A stretch of DNA of 64,000 nucleotides from Gigantopelta aegis (GCF_016097555.1 NC_054702.1:68448195-68512194); one strand, 5' to 3'; shown: positions 49,640 through 62,096, counted from the stretch's first letter. Notes: generated by a model not told the origin, from the sequence alone. Numbers and translations: made by a program.

Positions 49640-50590
49640 ATTGTAGCTATGGCAACTGCCATCGGAAAATCACCTGACTTATAGCAATTTATATTGTGGC
49701 TATAACTGCCATCAGAAAATCCCCTGACCTATAGCAATTTATATTGTAGCTATAGCAACTGCCATCGGAAAATCCCCTGACCTATACCAGTTCATATTTT
49801 AGCTGTGGCAACTGCCATTGGAGAATCCCCTGACCTATACCAATTCATACTGTATCTGTGGCAACTGCCATCGGAAAAATCCCTGACCTATAGCAATTCA
49901 TATTGTAGCTATGGCAACTGCCATTGGAGAATCCCCTGACCAATACCAATTCATACTGTAGCTGTGGCAACTGCCATCGGAGAAATCTCTGACCTATAGC
50001 AATTCATATTGTAGCTATGGCAACTGCCATCGGAAAATCCCCTGACCTATACCAATTCATATTGTAGCTATGGCAACTGCCATCAGAGAATCCCTGACCT
50101 ATACCAATTCATATTGTAGCTATGGCAACTGCCTTTGTTGAATCCTGACCTATAGGAATTCATATTGTAGCTATGGCAACTTAAACGTTGAATCCCGATC
50201 TATAGGAATTCATATTGTAGCTATGGCAACTGCCATCGTTGAATCCCAACCTATAGGAATTCATACTGCAGCTGTGGCAACTACCATCGGTCAATCCCCT
50301 GACTTATAGCAATTCATATTGTAGCTATGGCAACTGCCATCGTTGAATCCCCTGACCTATAGCAATTCATATTGTAGCTATGGAAACTGCCATCGGAGAA
50401 TCGACTAACCTATACCAATTCATATTGTAGCTATGGCAACTGTCACAGGTGAATCCCCTGACCTATAGCAATTCATATTGTAGCTATGGAAATTGCAATC
50501 GGTGAATCCTCGGTCCTATAGCAATTGTCATCGGTGAAGCTCCTTACCTATAGCAAATCATATCGTAGCTATGGCAACTGCCATCGGTGC
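49640..50590. repeat. About 53-bp minisatellite whose unit contains an RFX X-box
   Basis: About 18 units: AATTCATATTGTAGCTATGG, CAACTGCCATCGGAAAATCC, CCTGACCTATAC. The core GTAGCTATGGCAAC fits the RFX X-box consensus GTHNYYATRRNAAC in 12 units; the remaining units have one or two changes. Confidence 0.95.
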
Positions 50591-51481
50591 CGATGTTAAT
50601 ATTCTAAAATGTCAACAATGAATGAATAATCAGCCAGATGTGAAAATAAGATGTTGAAAAGAGAAAGTAGCTTAACATTATTTACAAGATATCAATATAA
50701 TCTATATTATAAGTTGAGAAGACCCATAAATCTAACATATTCCTCCAAGAAAAGAGAAGTATTGGTCAATTTAGTTTATGGACATGCATTTTAAAAATAT
50801 ATACAGTACATGCAGTGGATATCACTTGTTGGAAACAAAATATATTTATAGTGATTTGTGCATACAGGTTTTGCTGAGGGGGGGAGGGGGGGATTCTCTT
50901 CTTTTTGGGGGGGGGGGATTGAGCTACATGTAATAGATTCTGTCTTCTTACATCGAGTTCCTAATTAAAGGAAGATTCCTCAGTAGCTATTCCTCTTTGG
51001 GTAGAACTTGCTACCCTAAATTGCTTTACAAATAATTTAAACAACTAGCATCAAATTATTTTTGTTCTGAATAACTGGCAATGTTATGTAAGACATGTAC
51101 CAATGTTCTACATAGAAAGACATCGAAAAGCCAAATTATAGTTAACTACAACAGGAATGGCTTAATTAACATAAAATGGTTTTTAACTGAAAATGGGCAT
51201 CAGTAGTACAATCAAATGCTTTTCAAATATTATGTACAAAATTTTACGAGGACAAATTATTTCTCGCATTATTGGGTTGCTATGGTAACAAAAATAACAA
51301 GTGAGATGAAAAATTCAAACATTGATCACTAATGACACCCAAATAATGGTTTATGGTCAAATGGCTTTTTTTTTTTTTTTTCTATACAAATGTACATATA
51401 ATGTTTACCATGTGATGTGGTACATGTGTAAATAGAGAATAACTAGCTAATAACATTGAATATATACTTTATCCTGTGAAG
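50591..51481. other. AT-rich intergenic sequence with a G-rich patch
   Basis: No gene. 50876-50920 has GGGGGGAGGGGGGG and a second G run. A single perfect X-box, GTTGCTATGGTAAC, lies at 51276-51289. Confidence 0.5.
51276..51289. promoter_or_regulatory. Stand-alone RFX X-box motif
   Basis: GTTGCTATGGTAAC fits GTHNYYATRRNAAC exactly and lies in unique sequence about 0.7 kb from the X-box minisatellite. Motif match only; no ciliary gene starts next to it. Confidence 0.4.
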
Positions 51482-51714
51482 TCCAGCCAGTGCACCACGA
51501 CTGGTATATCAAAGGCCGTGGTATGTGCTATCCTGTCTATGGAATGGTGCATATAAAAGATCCCTTGCTACTAATCGAAAAGAGTAGACCATGAAGTGGT
51601 GACAGTGGGTTTCCTCCCTCAATATCTGTGCGGTCCTTAACCATATGTCCGATGCCATATAACCATAAATAAAATGTGTTGAGTGCATTGTTAAATAAAC
51701 CATTTCCTTCCTTC
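51482..51714 (+). mobile_element. SINE, body + tail A, 5' truncated
   Basis: From CCAGCCAGTGCACCACGACT to AACCATTTCCTTCCTTC. Confidence 0.92.
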
Positions 51715-52741
51715 TTTATCCTGTGGAGATAAGAATGGGAGATTACACGAGGCTCTGCACAGCAGTTTCTCTCATTCGGCCTCAACAGGATAAAGCAGAT
51801 ATCTGACGTCATTAACTCGTTATTATCTTTATCCTGCAGACAATGAAAAATTAAGAGGAAAAGCTATTATTTCTGTTATGTCAGCCACATTGTACGATGA
51901 CCTAGCGGTCAAATGAGTGATTTTGTAATGTAGGCTGTGTGTGTGACATCACATGAGTGACGTCAAAAGTCATATCCTGCTAGTAGCCGGAATTTGCTTT
52001 ATCCGTCATCATATTCCGTCAATAGAAATGGTGGTTGGAGGATAAATATGTTTTAAAAGGGCAATGCATACATCAGTAGTAGGTTTAGGAAAAGGCAACA
52101 ATGTGTTTTATTTACTACCAAAAGAAAATCATAACAATTTATGTTTTATCAAATTCAACATTCTCGGGTACCCAATGACTTTCCTACCCAGAGACTCTAG
52201 AATCATAGGTCTCCCATGCATGTATTTGTCTTTTATAAATGTAAACAGATCAATATTTTACATTTCAGTAGTGTGTAAAAGTTTTAAATAAAACCAAATT
52301 TCGTACAAAATAAACATGAAGTTTGCAGATCCATTTCCAAAGAAATATAATCTTAATTTGAACAGTTAACAAAATCAATATAAGTTGACAATAAACAAAA
52401 CTTATCTAGGTATCAAACACAACTACAACACAATATTTGGAATGAATACATTCTGTACATTAAATCATACACAAACAATACCAACAACAAATCCCCTATA
52501 GGCATATATATATATTAAAGTAAAGTAAATAAATGACAAATTATGACATGAAAAATATAAATAAATTGCACTTTGCATTATTTAAATGTAAAAGGTCGGA
52601 AATAATAATATATCCCGAGACAAAATTAAGTCTTGGTTTCATTAAACAAAATAACACAGTTCTACATAATCCAGTGAGCCATGCTTTTTACTCATGCTGA
52701 ACATATTAATGATATATATACATGTATATGATTAAATACAG
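51715..52741. other. AT-rich intergenic sequence with structured repeats
   Basis: TTTATCCTGTGGAG / CAACAGGATAAAG pair at 51717-51796. CRE-type TGACGTCA (about 51788 and 51958). No gene. Confidence 0.45.
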
Positions 52742-53165
52742 CTAAACTTTTGCAATAGAGCACATTGATTAATTAACAGGCATGTGATTGAAACATTTCT
52801 AAAAAATCTGAAAATGATACATGCTTGCCGAAGGCACGTAATTGAGTGCAGAAGGCAAGGAAAATGATGAAAGGAAAAAAAATTTAAGAAGCAGAATTCC
52901 GTCAATTAGCGGAAGAATCACATGCCTGAATTAATCATCGGCTATCGGATGTCAAATATTTGTTAGTTCCAAGGAACGTTGCTACATTTTTACATTTGCA
53001 GCAAGGGATCTTTATATGCACTTTCCCACAGACAGGACATTGCATGGCCTTTGATAGACCAGTTGTGGGGTTCTGAACGGAGAGGAAGTCCACCGAAGAG
53101 GTTTGATCCTACAAGCCAAGCACCTCAGGTCAGCAGTCTACTGACGGCTAAATCCCAGCCAAATT
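52742..53165 (-). mobile_element. SINE, tail B, interrupted by a MITE
   Basis: AATAGAGCACATTGATTAAT, then the MITE 52777-52928, then TTAATCATCGGCTATCGGAT and the degenerate body and head. Confidence 0.8.
52777..52928. mobile_element. MITE with CAGGCATGTGATT ends
   Basis: Perfect 13-bp terminal inverted repeats CAGGCATGTGATT / AATCACATGCCTG, 152 bp, flanked by ATTAA / AATTAAT. Inserted in the SINE. Confidence 0.9.
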
Positions 53166-53359
53166 AATATACAGGTACACTGTACTGTTTGCACTTGTAG
53201 AATGGTTTACTGTCCTTTTGTTGTAATACAAACAAGTTTTACTTTTACGAAAAACAAACACCCATTTTGTTTTGTAACATACATCTATATTCAAGTTAAT
53301 TTTGCTCTTCAAATACGCAGTATAATTACCCCAAAGAAGTATGTTTCTGATTTTGATTT

Positions 53360-53598
53360 TAGTTTTAACTAGAGCACATTGATTTATTAATCATCAGCTA
53401 TTGGATGTCAAACATTTGGTAATTTTGACAAACAGTCTTAGAGAGGAAACCTGCTACATTTTCCCATTAATATCAAGGGATCTTTTATATGCACTGGCTG
53501 GAACGAGAAATAGCCCAATGGGCCACTGACAGGGATCGATCCCAGACCGACTACACATCAGGCAAGCACTTTACCATTGGGCTATGCCCCAACCCTTA
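53360..53598 (-). mobile_element. SINE, tail B with internal deletion
   Basis: On plus AACTAGAGCACATTGATTTA, TATCAAGGGATCTTTTATAT, then directly GCACTGGCTGGAACGAG (the CCCACAGACAGGATAG part is missing), ending TTGGGCTATGCCCCAACCC. Confidence 0.88.
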
Positions 53599-54059
53599 CT
53601 TAACATGTTAGTATCTACCTGATTCAGAATACATAATGATACATGATGTTAATAACCTATGCTAACATACTCGCAATTAAATAAATCAGTGTTCTGAAGT
53701 TTTTTTGCAGTAAAATATAAAATTCCTCGCTATGCCAATGCATTATAATAATAATCATATTCTATGGGTAGGCTTCCAAATATATCATATATATTTTATA
53801 AAACTCATTTGAGAATTTGGAAACAGGACCCCATATAACAAAAATTGTAAGTTTACATCTGCAACTAGCAGTTATACCAGACAAAAAATTAAATCAGAAG
53901 ATGAAGCATTTTATGGATAAACAAAAATGAAATATGAGAACTTTAAACTATATTAGTTAGTTAGTAGTAGTAGTAGGAATTGTGGTCTAGGCTTACAATA
54001 TTTTGTGAAACTAGGCCCAGGTGCTTTCTAGTTCTGTACAGAGCAAATGGTTCCCATAT

Positions 54060-54334
54060 ACCACCATCGGTGGTGTCGTGGTTCAGCCATCAGATATAAG
54101 GCTGGTAGGTACAGGGTTCGCTGCCCGGTACCGGCTCCCACCCAGAGCGAGTTTTAACAACTCAGTGGGTAGGTGTAAGGTCACTACATCCTCTTCTCTC
54201 TCACTAACCACTAACAATTAACAACTAACCCGCTGTCCTGGCCAGACAGCCCAGATAGCTGAGGAGTGTTCCCAGAACAGCGTGCTTGAATCTTAATTGG
54301 ATATAAGAACAGAAAATGTGTTGAAATGAAAATG
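54060..54334 (+). mobile_element. SINE, head 3, full length
   Basis: ACCACCATCGGTGGTGTCGT, GGGTTCGCTGCCCGG, GTGCTTGAATCTTAATTGGA. Target duplication AAATGGTTCCCATAT at 54045-54059 and 54335-54349. Confidence 0.95.
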
Positions 54335-54349
54335 AAATGGTTCCCATAT

Positions 54350-56282
54350 GCCTCAACCACCATGGCTATCTTTTCAAGTACATGCGCATCCAAAACTGAC
54401 TGCAGCTGTTACACTCTTTTTGTGAACAGGTATTATTAGTACTATTACCTTAAGTGGACCACAGTCACCAAGTAATAAGAGCCTATCCATTATTTGTGGT
54501 ATGCAAGAACCAGAGGACCCCCCCCAAAAACAAAAACAAAAAACCCACCCACCCACAATGCTGTGTTACAACATATCTAATCTGGTCAGAAATAATACAG
54601 AAAATGGTAAAATAACTTAAAATTACTGGGACATTTTACATAATTTGTCTCACCTTATTTAAAAAGTGTCGTCTTAGGTATATTTTAAAATGATATAACT
54701 ATTCAGAATAGGTCATCAACATTGATTTTCTTACCCCCCCAAACACAATTTTTTTATATCGTTTGGCGATACACACTATCTATGTCAGAAACAAGGATTA
54801 CTCTCCATTTTAAAACCGAAAAACGGGCTGCTATCTCAGTGGTTTACATTACAAAGTATTAAAAACACAGACTTGTAGATTAAATGAAGGTCGCTGACAA
54901 TAAGTTGATAATGACATCACAGATTTATTAAAACTGTAGCTGTGTTGGTATTTCGTATTAGTAAATGATGTTATAATATGGTGAGATGAGACTAACATTA
55001 AAGGAAATTGAATTGTCTGTTGGAATGAAATTGGTGATTATGTTATACTTTTTTTTTCTCATGCATACAAATATATTACTTTTTATAACATAGAACACAG
55101 ATATGTATTTTAAATACACAGATTTTACAATCACATTTAACACAAAGACTACAGCATTTTGTAAATTACTGTAAGGGTTGTTAGGACGAAGAAGTCGGAA
55201 TTTTCAAACTAACAGAACCTCTCTAAAGACTAAATTACATACTAAATAAACTTTTTTGTTTCGAAAATCAATGTCTGTATATTCAAAATGTTTTTATCAC
55301 CCTCATGTTTGTAGTAGCTCAAACTTCATTTATTTTCTGAAATATATATTTTTGGTACATACAAAGTTATTGGGAAGTAAAAGTTTGAGATACTAAGGAT
55401 GGCCAGAAACAAACTGACTATAACAGCGATGTTTTAAGCAAGAAAATATACTTCATATGTAACATTTAAAGATTTCATTTCCAAAACGTGACATACATCA
55501 ATGTATGCTGGTTTACTGATGTTAGTACAACTAAACAATACAAAAAATAAAGTTTCTTTAATGAAAAACAAAATTAAAAATCTTTTTACCCAGCAGTTTG
55601 TCCAATAGAGCAATTTCAAATCAGTATATTTTACACACTATTAATGATTGTCAATAACTTGCATTTAATATTCATAGGTTCTTATATCATTAACAAAGAT
55701 AATTTATTACAATCGCATTAACTAAAAAAATTCATTACAAACTCTTCGAAATATAATACATTATCATTTTAATTTAAAATGAGCAAAATCACTTGTTAAA
55801 ATCCCCTTGAATTCTTTGTAAAAATACCAACTCAAAAGCTAACCAGACCAACAATAATAAAATTTGTGCTGGATTTGCTACAAACTCAAAACAAAGCAAT
55901 GCTACCCACTGGAACAATCATATATATATATATATATATATATATTATTTTTATTTTTATTTTTATTTTTTTACATATTTGAACCCAGGTGATTGGAATT
56001 TTTAAAACACAAATACTGTAACAGACCCAAAAAACATTTCCATACAAACAAATCTAGTATGAGCAAGATGCCAACATTAACACTCAAAACGAACATGGTC
56101 AGCCTCTCCGATCCACTCAACAGGAATACAATGCCTGGTTACTGACTTCCACTAAACACTGGGCTGGGGTCCAACTCGTTATGCTGTATACTGTTTGGAT
56201 GAAGTTCACCCACATCCACCTGCCGAGCCCCGGCGCCTCGCGACTGGCTGGGATGTGCATGTGCTGGATTCGTCTGACTTTC
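54350..56282. other. AT-rich intergenic sequence
   Basis: No gene; TA and (TTTTA)n microsatellite at 55918-55972. Only short spurious open frames. Confidence 0.55.
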
Positions 56283-56432
56283 ACTGGAAATAAAAATAAC
56301 AAGCATCCTGAGAGTGCTGCTAAAACAATACATGTCCCCCTACTGGGCCCAACAAATTTTTGTATCTCCTAAATTCAAGGGCCATAACTCTGTGAAAAAT
56401 TTATAAATCGCCATGAAAGTTAAACTTGATCT

Positions 56433-57284
56433 GGCCTCAGACCACAATTAATTTCGCTATATGTTTCTATATAGCCTTAGTGGCTATAACATTTTTATTA
56501 ATATCAGCAGGCCCGTGAAGTTTTGTATGTACCTTTGCCTGCATGGGGGACACATACCCTGAAAAGGACAACCCCTGTTGTCCAGCTCTTTCTCCCAGCA
56601 TATTGGTTTAAACAGACACACCCTCTAAACCAGGCCGGAGTACACCCATTTTACACAAAAAGCACTACTTTTGCATGGGCCGGAATTACCACAAACAAGT
56701 CTTCAATGTCAACACACCGGCCTCGGTGGCGTCGTGGCAGGCCATCGGTCTACAGGCTGGTAGGTACTGGGTTCGGATCCCAGTCGAGGCATGGGATTTT
56801 TAATCCAGATACCGACTCCAAACCCTGAGTGAGTGCTCCGCAAGGCTCAATGGGTAGGTGTAAACCACTTGCACCGACCAGTGATCCATAACTGGTTCAA
56901 CAAAGGCCATGGTTTGTGCTATCCTGCCTGTGGGAAGCGCAAATAAAAGATCCCTTGCTGCCTATCGGAAGAGTAGCCCATGTAGTGGCGACAGCGGGTT
57001 TCCTCTCAAAATCTGTGTGGTCCTGAACCATATGTCTGACGCCATATAACCGTAAATAAAATGTGTTGAGTGCGTCGTTAAATAAAACACTTCTTTCTTT
57101 CTTTCAATGTCAACAAGTTACACATGTTTACAAACTACATGCTATCCCCTGTCACTTCAGTCAAACAGTTGCCACTTCATAGCTGTCTGCCATGAAATAA
57201 TCACAGTCAAACAGCAGACTACTTGCGCGGTGAAACTTCCGGATTTTGGACAACCAAATGGGAAGATAACTGTAATCTGAGGCC
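56433..57284. mobile_element. Inverted-repeat DNA element with nested SINE
   Basis: Ends GGCCTCAGACCACAATTA and, reversed, GGCCTCAGATTACAGTTA. Target duplication ATCT at 56429-56432 and 57285-57288. About 450 bp without the SINE. Confidence 0.8.
56715..57102 (+). mobile_element. SINE, head 1 / tail A, full length
   Basis: The cleanest head-1 copy in the window. Target duplication TTCAATGTCAACA at 56702-56714 and 57103-57115. Confidence 0.97.
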
Positions 57285-57539
57285 ATCTGTAACAGTACAT
57301 GATAAAGCTATACACAAACTTTCAGCTCAATATCTCAAGGCATTATGAAAAAAACATTTGGAAAACTATATGTGGGACAGACGGACAGACAGAAGGAAGT
57401 AGATAACACCTATAGTCCCCTCCAGTTGGACCAGTCGGAGACTAATAATATTGATCTGGTACACTTTGTATGTAAACATTATACTTTTATTTTATTTTTA
57501 AAGAAATAAATGAATATTTGTTTTATGACATCATCATAT

Positions 57540-57870
57540 TTTACACCATAGCTATTTGGTGTCTAACATATGGTTATTTTGAGACTTAGTAGCGAGAGAA
57601 AAAGCAGGGTTTGATAAATCTACTAGCCCTCGGTCCTGGCTAGTGAATTTTTGGTCTGTGCTAGTACAAATTATCAACAGTATTACTATTTAATACATCA
57701 TCTAGGACAATAGCAAAAACTTTTGCAAGGGCTAGTGACGTTCTCAAACATTTGTTAAACACTGGAAAAAGAAAAACCCATTGCAACCATGTGGGCTACT
57801 CCTACTGAAAGGAGCAAGGGATCTTTTAATGCACATCCTTAAAGACACGACTGTGCATACCAGTCCTTGA
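57540..57870 (-). mobile_element. SINE, degenerate, with inserted MITE
   Basis: Outer parts TTGGTGTCTAACATATGGTT and GAGCAAGGGATCTTTTAATG are SINE. The insert 57606-57770 (TTTGATAAATCTACTAGCCC ... ATTTGTTAAACACTGG) is a relative of the MITE 3949-4081. Confidence 0.65.
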
Positions 57871-58361
57871 TGAACAAGTTAAGACTATATATTTTATTAT
57901 TGCATGTCACTACTTGATTGCAAAGCATACAGGGAAATATGAACTAATTTTTAACTTTTTAAAAATAAAAACAATGTCACTCTGCAAGTTTGAGGGTATG
58001 GATCTGCACCCTTTTGCATTCTGAAGGTGCTAGCAGAATACTTCGAACGCCTCCCAATCTCACAGCTCAACCACATGATGACAATAGCTGAAACGTTTCA
58101 GATGACTGATAACAAATAAAATGATAGTATGAAAGGGAAACATGAAATGTGGTTATTAGAAATAAACTAAGGGCCTTATAGGCCTGATAACAATTAATGA
58201 AAAATTTCAAATTACTGATAACAAATAAAATAATATTGATAATAAATTAATGGCCTTACAGGAATAATGACAATAGATGAAATGTTTCTGGTTACTGACA
58301 ACAAATAAAATAGGATGAAATGGAAACACAACATTCAGCTATTGATAATAGACTAATGGCC

Positions 58362-61300
58362 TTACTGAGCAGGTTTTCTGCTGGGGTGTGGAATGGGACC
58401 ATTTTCTACAGACTGACTGGCAGAGCCATTGTGATGGCTGCCTCTGTTACTACCATCAGAGAACACTTCTTCATCATATATTCTATATCTGCAAAATAAG
58501 AACCAAACATTGAGGAGAAAAACAAAAACAGTCACAAAGTGGGTTCTTCCCTTTTTCTGTTCTTTAGTTTTACTATACCATACAATTTAAGCACAATTTT
58601 CAATTACTTTAATTAAAAATGGAATATTGTATAGAAAGGTTTATTTTAGATATTGTTTTAGATTTCAAAAATACAAAAATCTCCAAAACAAATCTGATGT
58701 CTGGTGAATTCTAAATCTATCAGACTGATTACTTTCTAAACTTCTGAGTATATGATTGATAAAACATTTTCATTTTTTTTAATTTAAAGAACATATATGA
58801 GAAACAATTTTCAAATCCTTACCAAATGCTGGTGTTAATTACTAGCTGTCACTGATAATAAAACATTACACACATACGCACCCCTATCAAATATTACTGT
58901 GAAATGAGAACCTTAATAAATATATTGATAGCTAACCTAAATCCATGTTCATCTTCGTATTCTTTGTTTTCATCATCGCTGTCTTCATCCGGTGCCACAA
59001 ACATCACTTCCATGGTTATCTCTCCTTGCTGTAGGCAAATTCACAACAAGTGAAAAGGAAAAAGAAACAGGTTAAGGATGAGTAATGAAATACAAAGTCA
59101 TCAAGGGAGGAAATTATACTATTTTTGTTATGAATTTGATTTGTCAAATTTACTGATATCACATAACTAGAAAAACTGATGATCATACTTCCATATATTT
59201 TGATTTTACATTAATACTTCCAGTATTACTTACAACTGAAAACTTGCCTTAACAAAGAAAACTGCACAAGTGATCACAGAAACAACATTCCAATTAAATG
59301 TTATAGACACAACGAAAAATATCTTGTGAAAGGCTGAGGTGGTTCTTTGTAAAGCAGTCCTGCAGTGTACAATTCCATGAACATGAAAAATTGTCAAGTT
59401 CAATTCTTAAGCAAACTGACACATTTCCTGACACAAAACAAAGCTTATTCTAATTCTGCCCACATTGAGTGTACTTGAAATAATGAGAAGATACAAAAAC
59501 TAATGTTCAAGCCAAACAATGGTATAATTTAGAAACACCTTTCTTTACCCAAGAAAACCTGACGAAATATGTTATTAACATCTGTCTGAGGCAAACAAGT
59601 TGAGAATGACCTAACAAATATTCACGTTACCTGAGGAAATGGATTCTTGCAAATTAAATCACAACATGCATCTTATGTTTTCCATACAAGTTGTGAACAC
59701 TGTCTATCAAATAAATGTTTAATGCCATGGCTTGTAGTTATTAGGTGTCAACATATTTTACCTGTGATACATTATCTGGAGATGAGAAAAGAATGGAGCT
59801 GCCTCAGAGTAACTGACTTTTTAATTTTTTTAATTTTTTTTTTAAATATGTAGTGAAACCCCTCTAAACCAGACACCCATCGGACCAAGTAAACAATCTG
59901 GTCTTAAGGGTTTCCAGTTTAGAGAGGTTCTGATATTTTAAAAGGACTGTTAAAACATCTGGTTTGAGGGAATTCCAGTTTATCAAGGGTCTGGTTTTGA
60001 GGGGTTTCACTGTATATATATTTTGTTGCTAAGAATCTTTTCATATGCACCGGCCTCAGTGGCGTCGTGGTAGGCCATCGGTCTACAGGCTGATAGGTAC
60101 TGGGTTCAGATCCCAGTCGAGGCATGGGATTTTTAATCCAGATACCGACTCCAAACCCTGAGTGAGTTTGCCTGCCTGTGGGAAGCGCAAATAAAAGATC
60201 CATTGCTGCTAATCGGAAGAGTAGCCCATGTAGTGGCAACAGCAGGTTTCCTCTCAAAATCTGTGTGGTCCTTAACCATATGTCCGACGCCATATAACCG
60301 TAACTAAAATGTGTTGAGTGCGTCGTTAAATAAAACATTTCTTTCTTTCTTTTCATATGCACACTTTGAAGCATTGTCAATAACTTTTAATTAACAGTCT
60401 GTGGATGGAACTGAAGAACTACAGGTCCATTTAGAATTATTAATCCAGTAACCTCTCTTACTCAACTAAACTCTGCTCCTACTTCTTATCAGTGCTTCCA
60501 ACAAATGCAAACAAGAGTGTACCGTATATCTTCGCCTATAAGTCGAATATTTTTCACCCAAAAATTATTTTATAACTTGGGGGGTCGACTTATAAGAGGG
60601 TAAAAAAATTTCACCCAAAAATATTACCGTTTTGGGGATTATTTTACAAGTTTTATTGTTGAAGTATGCCTTGTATTTATACTCAAATATGTTAATTTAA
60701 CAAATTTATTTGTTTGTAACCTTTTTTTTTGGCATTAGAACGGTTTTGGTTATGCAAAAAGGCGTGCGATCTCACTCACATGCCAATAGAACAGTCCACT
60801 TAGTTAAAATAACAGTCATCACTAATAGCAAAAATGTAAACAATACTAACTACCTGTTGCCTGAGTTTATTTTGAAATCTGGTCACTGGCATTAATGGTT
60901 GTTCAAACAATGTTTTGTCGGTGATTAACTTCATGAATATTACTGAGCTGACCCTTAAAACAGCTTAGACCGATATATCTGCAGTTTACTAGAGCAATAG
61001 GGACATACATAAAAACCAGTGTACTTTCCAGAGTTATCCTCCTTACATGTATTAATATGGCGGTAAAACATGTGATTAACTGATACTTTCAGTTTTATTG
61101 TAGTGATCTGTTGTCAGTGTTTATAAATAAAGTTGTTGTCTGTGCACAAAACCATGCTGTACAGTGCCATACGGTAACAGCTAAACAGCTTTCACTATCT
61201 ACTAAGGGAATATTTCGTTTTGATGCTATGTTACTTGTTTGCGATGTACAAAACGTGAAAACCGAAGTTTGTAAAATAATTTTCTTTTGTTCAAATATTG

Positions 61301-62096
61301 TACATTATTGTTCTCATGTGCTGAAAATAAGAAATATTTATAAGTTGTTTTTCATGGGTCGACTTATAAACGGGTCAATAAAAAAATAAGTTTTCAGGGC
61401 TTGAAATTAGGGACTCGACTTATAGCCGAGATCGACTTACAGGCGAAGATATACGGTATATATATTCGCGGAAAACAGTTTCTATGCCCACCCCACCTCA
61501 CCAAAATGGTCTCAAAGTTCTAGACTTTATGCCAGAAAATAATATGATGGTATGAAATAAAAACAAAACAGATCATAAGTACTAGGTTTTTATGGGTTTG
61601 AAACCTTTCTAAAAATTGTGAAAACATATTCATTAAAATTCAAAAATTTTAGATTACGTAATTTTACCCTTTCTACTCTCTGGCTAAAACCCTGCAAACC
61701 ACTTGTAAAGTTGATTTTTCCTTCAATATTGTTACGTATATACTTTGTTTTGCCTAGAAGAGATTACAAAACTACTAATCTCTGTAAAACCCTAATCAAA
61801 TGTATAATTTTTCCAGTACCTGCACTGACAAGATCTGAACAGTTCCAGAATGTTTTGTCTGACAGAGATTACAGAAATACTTAATTACTATCAGCAACCT
61901 AAATTTAATAATCAAATGTTTCATTTTGTACCTGTTGTGATAAGATCTGAACAGCTTCCGAGTGTTTAGCCTGACGGAGGTCGATGTTGTTCACCGAGAG
62001 TATTGCGTCTCCGACAAACAGACCCTGACACCTCTCAGCAGGCTGGCCTGCATGGATCTCGGAGATCAAGATAGGAACACCATGCTCCTTGCCTCC
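58362..62096 (-). CDS. GOPC: GOPC, Golgi-associated PDZ and coiled-coil protein (3' exons)
   Basis: Three exons in transcript order: 62096-61932, 59028-58937 and 58488-58362 (stop TAA 58364-58362). GOPC (CAL/PIST) is a Golgi adaptor that binds C-terminal tails of membrane proteins by its PDZ domain and small GTPases by its coiled coil. The first visible exon is most of the PDZ domain: [20 protein letters not shown], then [20 protein letters not shown] and [12 protein letters not shown], nearly the human sequence. The next exon gives the last strand ([13 protein letters not shown]), then the acidic [18 protein letters not shown]. The last exon ([14 protein letters not shown] ... PHPSRKPAQ) is the poorly conserved tail. 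Junction phases 0 and 2 fit. The exon with the carboxylate-binding loop (expected GLGIS) and the coiled-coil exons were not found before 64000 and must lie outside. The 3' splice region of the PDZ exon is triplicated (62075-62286). Confidence 0.93.
59852..60012. mobile_element. pogo/Tigger-type MITE, copy 3
   Basis: GTGAAACCCCTCTAAACCAG ... TTTTGAGGGGTTTCACTG, flanked by TA. About 160 bp, diverged from the two GLYAT-cluster copies. Lies in a GOPC intron. Confidence 0.8.
60051..60347 (+). mobile_element. SINE, head 1 / tail A, internal deletion
   Basis: Lacks about 90 bp of the body (from GAGTGAGT directly to TTGCCTGCCTGTGGGAAG). Target duplication TCTTTTCATATGCAC at 60036-60050 and 60348-60362. 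Opposite in orientation to GOPC. Confidence 0.95.
60520..61458. mobile_element. DNA element with TACCGTATATCTTCGCC ends
   Basis: 939 bp. Terminal inverted repeats TACCGTATATCTTCGCCTAT / AGGCGAAGATATACGGTA. Subterminal copies of TCGACTTATAA or its reverse occur at both ends (about 60540, 60587, 61359, 61419). No transposase is visible, so it is non-autonomous. Confidence 0.88.

Larger units (their letters stand above)
56283..57440 (+). repeat. Interspersed repeat copy 2, split by a DNA element
   Basis: Left half 56283-56432 (CAAGGGCCATAACTCTGTGA), right half 57285-57440 (CTGTAACAGTACATGATAAA ... GGACAGACGGACAGACAG ... TATAGTCCCCTCCAGTTGGA). The homologue at 4682 is continuous across the join. 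Confidence 0.8.

Noticed and set aside
49640-50590. CRISPR-like array
   Set aside because: Repeats are contiguous minisatellite units without unique spacers, in a eukaryotic context.
56740-56800. tRNA gene (B-box GGTTCGGATCCC)
   Set aside because: It belongs to the SINE head: target duplications, a common body and a 3' tail show it is retroposed, and no complete cloverleaf is seen.
59647-59853. Possible extra GOPC exon
   Set aside because: The orientation is opposite, no PDZ or coiled-coil similarity, and GOPC exons on both sides join in phase without it.
60710-61389. Possible transposase in the 939-bp element
   Set aside because: Open frames are under 100 codons and show no HTH or DDE motif.
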